A stretch of 5,611 nucleotides of DNA from Oxalobacteraceae bacterium (GCA_003132085.1 PKWO01000087.1:1-5611), one strand, 5' to 3'. Counted from the first letter of the stretch, positions 1 to 5,611 are shown. Notes: generated by a model from the letters alone, not told the origin. Numbers and translations: made by a program.

Positions 1-227
1 TGGCGCCGCTGGAAGCGCAGATAAGCGAACACAAGACGCAGCTGAAACGGCGCCGGCAATCGATAGAGCGGATACACCTCGCTACCGAGAGCCTGGAAGA
101 AAAAGTGGCGGCGTTCGAGCAGATGCAAGCTGATCTTGAGGCGCGGAAAAAAACCTTGCTGGCGCTGGAAGACGAGTTGAAAGACACGATCAGTGCAAAA
201 CTCGCGTCGCTTCGCGTTGCGGCCTGA
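1..227 (+). CDS. C-terminal end of a coiled-coil protein (5' end outside window)
   Basis: An open frame enters from the left edge (first full codon at base 3) and ends at TGA 225-227, giving 74 visible residues. All of it looks helical and highly charged, rich in Glu, Lys, Arg, Gln and Leu. It has no Pro after residue 2 and shows leucine and isoleucine spacing typical of a coiled coil, so it is probably the C-terminal helical arm of a larger protein. No catalytic motif is visible. Its stop overlaps the mutY start (TGATG), so the two are probably co-transcribed and translationally coupled. From memory of Burkholderiales gene order, a dynamin-like GTPase can lie between mutM and mutY, and a helical tail would suit that. 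This is only a guess, because no GTPase motif is in the window. A run of seven A lies at 147-153. Confidence 0.7.
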   Translation, partial: APLEAQISEHKTQLKRRRQSIERIHLATESLEEKVAAFEQMQADLEARKKTLLALEDELKDTISAKLASLRVAA

Positions 228-1417
228 TGAAGCGGCTGGTTGCTGCAAACAAACGCAAAGAATTGCCGGCAACAACGTTGTTGGATGTGGGAGCTGCCGC
301 CGATTGGGCCGACCCCAGTTTTTCTGAGGATTTGATTCGCTGGCAAAAGAGGCATGGACGCCATGCGTTGCCTTGGCAAAACACGCGCGACGCTTACCGC
401 ATCTGGCTGTCGGAAATCATGCTGCAACAGACCCAGGTGGCGGCAGTCATTCCGTATTACCGACGCTTTTTGACACGCTTTCCCGACGTCGAAAGTCTGG
501 CGATCGCACCATCCGAGGATGTGATGGCGCATTGGAGCGGACTTGGCTATTACTCGCGCGCGCGCAATTTGCATCAGTGTGCGAAACGGGTCGTCGCGGA
601 ATTTGAGGGCCGGTTTCCAGACGATCCCGCATTGTTGGAAGAACTGCCCGGCATAGGTCGTTCGACGGCGGCGGCGATTGCGGCGTTTGCTTACGGCACG
701 CGAGCTGCGATTCTTGACGGCAACGTAAAACGTGTATTTGCGCGCGTGTTCGGGGTTGCCGGTTATCCGGGCGACAAACCAGTCGAAAACCTGCTTTGGC
801 AGCGTGCCGTGGCATTATTGCCGGCGCACGGCCTGGAGTCTTACACCCAGGGGTTGATGGATTTGGGGGCGACCTTATGCACCGTAAGCAAGCCGTCGTG
901 TGCTACTTGCCCGCTGGCCGCGCGGTGCGTCGCGTTGCGGACTGACCGGGTTAGTGAATTACCGACGCGCAAACTTAAAAAAGCCATTCCGGAAAGACAG
1001 ATTGCGATGCTGATCGTGATCGACCGTGAGCAGGTGCTGCTGGAGCAACGCCCGGGGCATGGAATTTGGGGGGGATTATTGTCGCTGCCGGAAATGGTTG
1101 CACCTGGCGGCGAACCGGAGGTTGAAGACGTATCAAGTCATGTATCAAGTCACGTATCAAGTCACGTATCAAGTCGATTCGAGGTGGCGTTGGCGCAGGC
1201 GATCGCGCCGTTCGGAGTGGTCGACAGCTATGACAAGCTACCGGTATTTTCCCATACGTTTACGCATTTTAAGTTGCATATCGCGCCATATCGGGTAAGG
1301 CTGTCACGCCGGCTGGAAATGGCTGGGCAACTTGAACATGTATGGTATCGAGTCGACAAGTTATCCGACGCGCCGTTGCCCGCGCCGGTCAAGAAATTGC
1401 TGCTGACGGTTCGATGA
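227..1417 (+). CDS. mutY: Adenine DNA glycosylase MutY
   Basis: MutY excises adenine paired with 8-oxoguanine in base excision repair, preventing G:C to T:A transversions. The 396-residue product has the full architecture. The catalytic Glu63 sits in WLSEIMLQQTQ, followed by GLGYYSRARNL (105-115), the helix-hairpin-helix LPGIGRSTAAAI (140-151) and catalytic Asp164 in ILDGNVKRV. A [4Fe-4S] cluster is formed by Cys218, 225, 228 and 234 (C-X6-C-X2-C-X5-C). A Nudix-like 8-oxoG recognition domain starts near residue 257 (WGGL at 281-284, HTFTHF at 343-348). It is about 45 residues longer than E. coli MutY. About 26 of these are an N-terminal extension, and most of the rest is a longer loop after WGGL containing four VSSH-type repeats (302-317). 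ATG 227 overlaps the upstream stop. It has no clear ribosome binding site, and GTG 287 is a less likely alternative. Nothing suggests inactivation. Confidence 0.97.
   Translation: MKRLVAANKRKELPATTLLDVGAAADWADPSFSEDLIRWQKRHGRHALPWQNTRDAYRIWLSEIMLQQTQVAAVIPYYRRFLTRFPDVESLAIAPSEDVMAHWSGLGYYSRARNLHQCAKRVVAEFEGRFPDDPALLEELPGIGRSTAAAIAAFAYGTRAAILDGNVKRVFARVFGVAGYPGDKPVENLLWQRAVALLPAHGLESYTQGLMDLGATLCTVSKPSCATCPLAARCVALRTDRVSELPTRKLKKAIPERQIAMLIVIDREQVLLEQRPGHGIWGGLLSLPEMVAPGGEPEVEDVSSHVSSHVSSHVSSRFEVALAQAIAPFGVVDSYDKLPVFSHTFTHFKLHIAPYRVRLSRRLEMAGQLEHVWYRVDKLSDAPLPAPVKKLLLTVR
1068..1074 (+). repeat. Run of seven G inside mutY
   Basis: Seven consecutive G residues are produced by the codons TGG-GGG-GGA for the conserved Trp-Gly-Gly at the start of the recognition domain (residues 281-283). 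The motif forces a G-rich stretch, but this codon choice makes it the longest possible. A one-base slip would remove the C-terminal domain and leave the catalytic and iron-sulfur parts intact. Confidence 0.9.
1130..1177 (+). repeat. Four tandem copies of a 12-bp unit within mutY
   Basis: The unit GTATCAAGTCAY occurs head to tail at 1130-1141, 1142-1153, 1154-1165 and 1166-1177. Copies 2 and 3 are identical, copy 1 differs by one base (T for C at the end), and copy 4 keeps the first ten bases. It is in frame and encodes VSSH-VSSH-VSSH-VSSR (residues 302-317). This lies in the loop between the WGGL strand and the next helix of the 8-oxoG recognition domain, where E. coli MutY has a much shorter linker. 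Near-perfect identity at the DNA level points to recent slippage duplication. Because the unit is 12 bp, copy-number change would not shift the frame. Confidence 0.95.
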
Positions 1418-1518
1418 GTCGAATTTCATTGAGCGACTCGCGGTGGTAGAGTGGCAACTACTAACTTCATCGCGCGTTGATAATGATTTTCCCTCTTCTT
1501 TCAATCGAAGCCGGATAT
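1418..1518. other. Convergent intergenic region between mutY and the LON-domain gene
   Basis: These 101 bases separate two genes that end toward each other. A short imperfect inverted repeat begins on the mutY stop codon: GAGTCG at 1416-1421 pairs with CGACTC at 1434-1439, with a possible inner AAT/ATT pairing. It lacks a T-run, so I do not call it an intrinsic terminator. On the - strand, after the LON gene stop, only a four-base stem (CTTC/GAAG, 1495-1510) is visible. No convincing terminator for either gene is seen. Confidence 0.5.
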
Positions 1519-2145
1519 TTACAAAATGTTGTGTTGTTGCAGGTATTGATACACCACTGAGAGGCGGCTTTGCGCGTCGTCCAGCTCAAGCAATTTTTGC
1601 CTCGCTTTGAGGGATATCGGCAGGATTTCGCACCAGCGATTTGCAACCCAGCCGGCGTCGTCGAATTTAGTCGACGGCGTTACAGGGCTGACGAATCCGT
1701 ATCCTTGTTCCGCTCGGCCTTTTGCGTCGATGTCGTCGATGACGATCTTGAGAGTCTCGGCGCAGCCGACGTGGATATCGTTAATCGGCGTGACGACATC
1801 TTCCGGCAGCATGTCCACCATCGCTTCAAGCCGATGGTCGGACAATGCCCGTGTTTCCAGTATCCGGAATCGCTGACCTCCGTGGGTACGCAATAACAGC
1901 ACACCGAGATTTTCCATATCCCATTGCACAATATGGGCGAGGCTGCCGACCGCTTCAGGTTCGGCGGCTGCGCCGACCTCTGTACCCGACTTGATCAGCA
2001 CTACCCCGAACGGCGTCTCGTCTTTCATGCAGTCGCGCACCATGTCAATGTAGCGGGTCTCAAACACCTTCAGGGGCAAAACACCGCCTGGAAAGAGCAC
2101 GGTGTTGAGCGGGAAGAGCGGTAGCCAAGTATTGTGGGTTGTCAT
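1519..2145 (-). CDS. Stand-alone LON substrate-binding domain protein
   Basis: The 208-residue protein resembles only the N-terminal, substrate-binding domain of Lon protease. It opens with the hallmark LPLFPLNTVLFPGG...KVFETRY (residues 8-32) and continues with the beta-rich body (GVVLI, LLRTHGGQRFRI) and a helical C-terminal part. There is no AAA+ ATPase motif and no Ser-Lys protease domain, so it is not a protease by itself. Such single-domain proteins are widespread in proteobacteria, but their role is not established. By analogy it might bind unfolded or specific substrate proteins in the cytoplasm. It lies 45 bases downstream of rapZ and is probably the last gene of the ptsN-hprK-rapZ transcript. 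ATG 2145 is the only sensible start, since the conserved domain begins eight residues later. No clear Shine-Dalgarno sequence precedes it. Confidence 0.92.
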   Translation of the reverse strand: MTTHNTWLPLFPLNTVLFPGGVLPLKVFETRYIDMVRDCMKDETPFGVVLIKSGTEVGAAAEPEAVGSLAHIVQWDMENLGVLLLRTHGGQRFRILETRALSDHRLEAMVDMLPEDVVTPINDIHVGCAETLKIVIDDIDAKGRAEQGYGFVSPVTPSTKFDDAGWVANRWCEILPISLKARQKLLELDDAQSRLSVVYQYLQQHNIL

Positions 2146-2190
2146 TATCGAGGCGCAGACCGGATTTAGTGGGCCGAGCGGGGTCGTAGG

Positions 2191-3054
2191 TCAGGCGAGT
2201 TCCCGGTGGCGTACAACCACACGCTCGGAATTGAGAAAATGGCGTGCGAGTTGTTCAGCTACATAGACCGAGCGGTGCTGCCCGCCGGTACAGCCTATCG
2301 CCACGGTCAAATAGCTGCGGTTGTCGCCCTTGAATGAAGGCAGCCACTTTTCGATAAATATCCGGATGTCGGCAATCAGTTCCGCTACATTTGGCTGGCT
2401 GCCCAGGAACGCGCATACGGGAGCATCCTTGCCGGTCATCGGGCGTAACGTCACATCGTAATACGGATTCGGCAACACGCGTACATCGAACACCAGGTCT
2501 GCATCAAGCGGCACCCCAAACTTGAAGGCAAATGATTCAAATAACAGCGTCAGCGGAGTCGATTCGGTTTCAACCAGTTCCTTGATCCAGGCCCGCAACT
2601 TGTTGGCGCATAAGCCGGACGTATCAATCACGTGGCCGAGTCCTTCAATCGTGGCCAGCATTTCGCGCTCATTCATGATGCACTCGACCAGCGTAGGGCG
2701 GTCGGCCGGGCTCTGGTCGGATCGCAGGCGATGCGATAGAGGGTGGCTGCGTCTGGTTTCCGAAAAGCGGGCAATCAGCGATTCGGTTTTTGCGGTGAGG
2801 AACAACACCTGGACGTCATGGCCTTCTTCTTTCAGCCAACGGATATCGGCAGGCAGTCCGGCAAGAGAACTTGCGCTACGGGCATCCATCGCCACGGCCA
2901 GCATATCCGCGCCTTCTTCAAGGCGTGTGGCAACCAATGCACGCAACAGTGTAGGCGGTAGATTGTCCACGCAGAAATAACCGGCGTCTTCGAGGGCATT
3001 CAAACCAACGGATTTGCCGGAGCCGGAAATGCCGGTAATGATAATAATGCGCAT
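2191..3054 (-). CDS. rapZ: RNase adapter protein RapZ (P-loop nucleotide-binding, YvcJ family)
   Basis: The 287-residue protein has the N-terminal P-loop GISGSGKS at residues 8-15 and the second nucleotide-site segment DARS at 57-60 (DVRN in E. coli). DNLPP follows at 30-34. The C-terminal domain carries FDVRVLPNPYY (189-199), LRPMTGKDAPV (203-213) and GCTGGQHRSV (254-263), all family landmarks. In E. coli, RapZ delivers the small RNA GlmZ to RNase E and senses glucosamine-6-phosphate, tuning GlmS synthesis. The ATP/GTP-binding half is conserved far more widely than that RNA pathway, so the partner here is inferred. The frame stays open to GTG 3087, but ATG 3054 is chosen because the family begins with MRI directly before the first strand. 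No Shine-Dalgarno sequence is evident at either start. It follows hprK by 115 bases and precedes the LON gene by 45. Confidence 0.96.
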   Translation of the reverse strand: MRIIIITGISGSGKSVGLNALEDAGYFCVDNLPPTLLRALVATRLEEGADMLAVAMDARSASSLAGLPADIRWLKEEGHDVQVLFLTAKTESLIARFSETRRSHPLSHRLRSDQSPADRPTLVECIMNEREMLATIEGLGHVIDTSGLCANKLRAWIKELVETESTPLTLLFESFAFKFGVPLDADLVFDVRVLPNPYYDVTLRPMTGKDAPVCAFLGSQPNVAELIADIRIFIEKWLPSFKGDNRSYLTVAIGCTGGQHRSVYVAEQLARHFLNSERVVVRHRELA

Positions 3055-3169
3055 AGTGGGAGATGATACCGCAAGCGCGCCAAACACGTGCGGCGCCGGA
3101 TGGGCGAGAATTTACGTACCGGGGGCCGACTCACCGATCAAAATCACCCGACTGATTCTTGCGCGGCAT

Positions 3170-4108
3170 CTAATCGCTGCCCATCGCTTTTTGTTGTCGC
3201 TCCATGAATTCATTCAGCGTGTCGATGCCGCGCAATTGGAGGATAGTATTGCGCACAGCCGCTTCCAGCAACACCGCAAGGTTGCGCCCGGCCTCAACCG
3301 GAATCACTACCTTGCGTATCGGCAGGCCCAGTACGTCCTCGGTTTGCGAGTGCAGCGGCAAGCGTTCGTAATTTTCTTCCAGGGTGCTGCGCCGAACCAG
3401 GTGAACGATGAGTTTCAGGCGCATCTTGCGGCGCACCGCGGTTTCGCCGAATATGGTTTTGATGTCCAGCAGGCCCAGCCCGCGTACTTCCAGCAAGTTT
3501 TGCAGAAGCGCAGGGCAGCGCCCCTCAATCATATTCGGCGCTATGCGTGCGAATTCGACCGCGTCATCGGCCACCAAGCCATGGTCGCGCGATATAAGTT
3601 CCAGGCCCAATTCGCTTTTGCCCAAACCCGACTCGCCGGTAATCAACACACCGACGCCCAGCACGTCCATGAACACGCCGTGCATGGTGATGCGCTGGGC
3701 CAGCTTCTTCGACAGGTACACGCGCAAGTAGTCGATCACCTGGGCAGCAGGCAACGGTGTTGAAAAAAGCGGAATATTCTTTTCGTCGCAGATCGACAAA
3801 ATATAGGCCGGCGTTTCCAGGCCTTGGGCAATAATGAATGCTGGCGGCTCACCCGCCACAAGTTCTTCGGTTTGATGCACGCGCGAGGACGGTGACAGAC
3901 GTTGATAGTATTCGGTTTCCTGATGCCCGAAGACTTGGATGCGTCCCGGGTGAATCAGATTTAAATGGCCGACCTGATCGGCCGCCGATGTGGCGTCGCC
4001 CGAGATCAGGCGTTCACCGCCCGGGAAACCGGCAAACCACCCGAGCAGCAGCGATTCGCGGTTATCGTCGTACAGTTGTTGGATTGTCAGCGGCGTTGAT
4101 AAGGGCAT
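3170..4108 (-). CDS. hprK: HPr kinase/phosphorylase HprK
   Basis: HprK is a bifunctional cytoplasmic enzyme. It phosphorylates a serine of the HPr-type phosphocarrier with ATP and removes the phosphate by phosphorolysis. The 312-residue length is normal for the family. Residues 1-130 form the N-terminal domain (SAADQVGHLNLIHPGRIQV at 41-59). The catalytic domain carries His143 (TMHGVFMD) and the Walker A GESGLGKS (158-165, Lys164). It also has the Asp181-Asp182 pair (VADDAVEF), the signature EVRGLGLLDI (207-216) important for kinase activity, and IPVEAGRN (269-276), linked to the phosphorylase activity. Every key residue I can recognise is present. It follows ptsN by 105 bases and precedes rapZ, a combination typical of betaproteobacteria, where HprK is linked to the regulatory PTS rather than to sugar uptake. 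The HPr substrate is not in the window. ATG 4108 gives the expected N-terminus but lacks a clear ribosome binding site. Confidence 0.97.
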   Translation of the reverse strand: MPLSTPLTIQQLYDDNRESLLLGWFAGFPGGERLISGDATSAADQVGHLNLIHPGRIQVFGHQETEYYQRLSPSSRVHQTEELVAGEPPAFIIAQGLETPAYILSICDEKNIPLFSTPLPAAQVIDYLRVYLSKKLAQRITMHGVFMDVLGVGVLITGESGLGKSELGLELISRDHGLVADDAVEFARIAPNMIEGRCPALLQNLLEVRGLGLLDIKTIFGETAVRRKMRLKLIVHLVRRSTLEENYERLPLHSQTEDVLGLPIRKVVIPVEAGRNLAVLLEAAVRNTILQLRGIDTLNEFMERQQKAMGSD

Positions 4109-4213
4109 GGCGGGATCTTGAGCCTGTTACATTCATCGGGAGCATGCAAGCGAACCGCCCCTGCAAGGCCCTGGCGCATGAAGGGTCCGCCACTGGCGAC
4201 GCGTGGGCGTGAA

Positions 4214-4687
4214 TTATGCAATGCTTTGCAAGCTGGGTTGCCAGGTGATCAGGCGTGCATGAACTGTCGCCGCATCCGGCGCGGTCGACAGCACTGCACG
4301 GAACGCCTCGTCGGAAAACATTTCTGCAATTTCCGACAGGATTTCCAGGTGTTGCTGGGTTACATGGTCCGGTATCAGCAGAAATACCAGCAGGTTGACT
4401 GGCTCTCCGTCCGGCGATTCAAAAGGAATCGGCTCCGCCAAGCGTACAAACGCAGCGAGCGGAGCTTTCAGCCCTTTGATGCGGCCATGCGGCACAGCAA
4501 CTCGATGTCCGAGCCCGGTTGATCCCAGGCGCTCGCGAGCAAAAAGATTGTCCGATACCGTCGATCGGGCGATTCCGCAATTATTTTCGAATAGCAGCCC
4601 CGCTTGTTCAAACGCCCGCTTCTTGCTGGACACGTCCAGATCAAGCAGTACGTTTTCGGGGGCTAATATTTGACTGAAATGGTTCAT
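4214..4687 (-). CDS. ptsN: PTS IIA-like nitrogen-regulatory protein (EIIA-Ntr)
   Basis: The 157-residue protein is the terminal phosphoacceptor of the nitrogen-related phosphotransferase system. It takes a phosphate from the HPr-like carrier and, by its phosphorylation state, regulates targets such as potassium transport in enterobacteria. The phosphorylated residue is His67 in HRVAVPHGRIKGL (61-73). Other family landmarks are LLDLDVSSKKRAFEQ (14-28), a segment around ERLGSTGLG (52-60), and LLVFLLIPDHVTQQHLEIL in the second half. E. coli PtsN has 163 residues. The frame is open far upstream to 4897, but that extension would run into queF and has no family similarity. ATG 4687 is therefore chosen, just downstream of a good -10 element. 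It is followed by hprK after 105 bases. Confidence 0.95.
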   Translation of the reverse strand: MNHFSQILAPENVLLDLDVSSKKRAFEQAGLLFENNCGIARSTVSDNLFARERLGSTGLGHRVAVPHGRIKGLKAPLAAFVRLAEPIPFESPDGEPVNLLVFLLIPDHVTQQHLEILSEIAEMFSDEAFRAVLSTAPDAATVHARLITWQPSLQSIA

Positions 4688-4698
4688 GATGCGTTGCA

Positions 4699-4731
4699 CA
4701 AAATGGATTTTGCTGGGAATTATAGGCCTAT
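4699..4731. promoter_or_regulatory. Two short palindromes over the ptsN promoter and start site (possible operators)
   Basis: ATAGGCCTAT at 4722-4731 is a perfect 10-bp palindrome overlapping the -10 hexamer. CAAAATGGATTTTG at 4699-4712 is a perfect 6+6 inverted repeat with a two-base centre, lying at the predicted transcription start and early leader. The two-base centre makes the second poor as an RNA hairpin, so a DNA-binding site is the likelier reading. I cannot name a regulator, and either could be chance. Confidence 0.3.
4719..4724 (-). promoter_or_regulatory. Probable ptsN promoter, -10 element
   Basis: The - strand reads TATAAT, a perfect sigma-70 -10 hexamer, 31 bases before the ptsN ATG. 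Transcription would start near 4711-4712 and give a leader of about 25 bases. At 17-base spacing the -35 position (4742-4747) reads TCGCGA, only three of six matches, and there is no extended -10 TG. The promoter may therefore need an activator or be weak. It would drive ptsN-hprK-rapZ and the LON gene. Confidence 0.5.
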
Positions 4732-4750
4732 TCTGACCCTTTCGCGACGG

Positions 4751-4800
4751 AAAAGCAAAATCTATAGCAACACTATTGCCTTTGGTTAATGTTGTGCTAT
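4751..4800 (-). terminator. Terminator-like hairpin just after queF
   Basis: On the - strand, ATAGCACAACA (4800-4790) pairs with TGTTGCTAT (4772-4764), giving nine pairs with a two-base bulge. The loop of 17 bases can form a small inner CC/GG pairing. It is followed by AGATTTTGCTTTT (4763-4751), which is T-rich but interrupted. The 5' arm overlaps the queF stop codon. The position between queF and the ptsN promoter suits a queF terminator, but the stem is AT-rich and imperfect, so leaky termination is likely. Confidence 0.4.
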
Positions 4801-5611
4801 TGGCGTGCGTTGCGGAGGTTGGATGGCGGTCTCCCGGTCGTAAAGTTGCTCCGCCAAGGGTTGATATCCAATCCTCCGCGCCGCGTGTAGCGGGCATACA
4901 CTGCCAGCTTTTGCGGTTTGCATTGACGCATCACATCCATGAATATGCGCTCTACACATTGCTCATGAAATTCGTTGTGTTCGCGAAAACCAATCAGGTA
5001 ACGCAGCAAGCGCTCCTGATCGATCTGCGGACCGACATAATGGATTTGGACGCTACCCCAGTCAGGCTGTCCGGTTACCAGGCAGTTTGACTTCAACAGA
5101 TGCGATACCAGCACTTCCTCGACCGGCGGGTATTGTTGATCTGCGCGCAATTGCGTTGCATCGGGCGTGTATTGGCTGATCTCGATATCCAAGCGATCCA
5201 GCAGAATGCCTTGCAGTTCGGCAATCTTCATGCTGCCGAACGCATCCGGCATAGCCAGCGTGATATGAACCGGCGCGCCGAATCCGGCCGACAGGTCTGC
5301 GCGCATCAATTCCAGCATCGCGTCAGACCCTGCCAAGCGGGTTTGATTAAATGCATTCAAATACAGTTTGAACGATTTTGACTCAATGATGTTGGGTGAA
5401 TCGGCGGGAACTGTAATGCTGGCGATCGCTATCTGCGGCTTTCCACGCAGGTTTAGCCACGACACTTCGTAGGCATTCCAGATATCGACGCCATAAAAAG
5501 GCGGCGTGCCGCTGATGCCAAGTTCATCCCGTTTGGTTTGGCGGGCGATCGGGAACAGCAAGGTCGGATCGTATTGGGTTTGATACGAAGAAGGTTTGCC
5601 GAGCGGCGACG
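4797..5611 (-). CDS. queF: NADPH-dependent 7-cyano-7-deazaguanine reductase, bimodular QueF (N-terminus outside window)
   Basis: QueF reduces the nitrile of preQ0 to the aminomethyl group of preQ1 with two NADPH, in queuosine biosynthesis for tRNA. The visible 270 codons start at the right edge (SPLGKPSSYQTQYDPTLLFPIARQ) and end at TAG 4797-4799. Compared with the 282-residue E. coli enzyme, only about ten N-terminal residues are missing. It is the long, bimodular type. The NADPH-associated motif ESKSFKLYLN lies in the N-terminal half (visible residues 76-85). The catalytic Cys176 and Asp183 lie in the C-terminal half (SNCLVTGQPDWGS), with FHEQC (214-218) and YTRRGGLDINPWRSN. No internal ATG fits the family start: a TTG at 5561 would cut off conserved sequence. 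It shares a strand with ptsN but ends in a terminator-like hairpin, so it is probably a separate unit. Confidence 0.96.
   Translation of the reverse strand, partial: SPLGKPSSYQTQYDPTLLFPIARQTKRDELGISGTPPFYGVDIWNAYEVSWLNLRGKPQIAIASITVPADSPNIIESKSFKLYLNAFNQTRLAGSDAMLELMRADLSAGFGAPVHITLAMPDAFGSMKIAELQGILLDRLDIEISQYTPDATQLRADQQYPPVEEVLVSHLLKSNCLVTGQPDWGSVQIHYVGPQIDQERLLRYLIGFREHNEFHEQCVERIFMDVMRQCKPQKLAVYARYTRRGGLDINPWRSNFTTGRPPSNLRNARQ

Noticed and set aside
147..153. Run of seven A in the upstream coiled-coil frame as a frameshift site
   Set aside because: It encodes Lys-Lys in a charged helix, with no downstream structure or alternative frame to support programmed slippage.
555..565. Alternating CG run in mutY that might form Z-DNA or slip
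   Set aside because: It encodes the conserved Ser-Arg-Ala-Arg of the GLGYYSRARN motif and is short.
3142..3157. Small inverted repeat AATCA/TGATT after hprK, followed on the - strand by a few T
   Set aside because: A five-base AT-rich stem is too weak for a terminator, and the gene is probably co-transcribed with rapZ.
3014..3763. A long open frame on the + strand (249 codons) opposite hprK and rapZ
   Set aside because: It lies antisense to two clearly conserved genes, crosses their intergenic gap, resembles no family I recognise and has a composition typical of a shadow frame.
4190..4200. CGCCA-C-TGGCG palindrome in the ptsN-hprK gap
   Set aside because: Its one-base centre prevents a stable RNA hairpin, it has no promoter context, and such short GC-rich palindromes are common by chance.
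4688..4897. N-terminal extension of the ptsN frame by 70 codons
   Set aside because: It would overlap the 3' end of queF, its sequence has no EIIA similarity, and a good -10 element and the family start both lie downstream.
500..5429. Three GCGATCGC octamers (500-507, 1199-1206, 5422-5429), resembling the cyanobacterial HIP1 repeat
   Set aside because: All three encode Ala-Ile-Ala in frame within mutY or queF, so coding explains them, and the rest of the window does not look cyanobacterial.

Overview
This 5.6 kb window looks like ordinary chromosomal backbone from a betaproteobacterium, most likely of the order Burkholderiales. The main reason is the gene set: an EIIA-Ntr gene (ptsN), HPr kinase/phosphorylase (hprK), the RNase adapter gene rapZ, a stand-alone LON-domain protein and mutY lie side by side, an arrangement I recall from this group. 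The protein sequences, especially HprK and the bimodular QueF, also read as betaproteobacterial. Base composition is moderately GC-rich and even. I see no transposase, integrase, phage gene, CRISPR array, tRNA or rRNA.

Layout: on the + strand, the last 74 codons of a coiled-coil protein (1-227) overlap by one base the start of mutY (227-1417). MutY meets the next gene tail to tail across about 100 bases. The rest is on the - strand. Read in its own direction (right to left) it runs: queF (start lost at the right edge), a terminator-like hairpin and a promoter, then ptsN (4687-4214), hprK (4108-3170), rapZ (3054-2191) and the LON-domain gene (2145-1519). The gaps between these four genes are 105, 115 and 45 bases. 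That fits one transcript, but internal promoters remain possible. No gene-free stretch exceeds about 115 bases.

How the genes relate: ptsN and hprK belong to the regulatory phosphotransferase system. HprK phosphorylates or dephosphorylates the HPr-type carrier, and PtsN is the terminal phosphate-accepting regulator. No HPr or EI gene is in view. RapZ is a P-loop adapter that in enterobacteria controls glucosamine-6-phosphate synthase through small RNAs. MutY removes adenine mispaired with 8-oxoguanine. QueF makes preQ1 for queuosine tRNA modification and is unrelated in function to ptsN.

The features most worth a second look are a four-copy, in-frame 12-bp tandem repeat and a run of seven G in the C-terminal part of mutY. 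Others are two short palindromes over the probable ptsN promoter, queF standing where raiA/hpf and rpoN usually precede ptsN, and the lack of a recognisable Shine-Dalgarno sequence at all five visible starts. I found no convincing undescribed multi-gene system.
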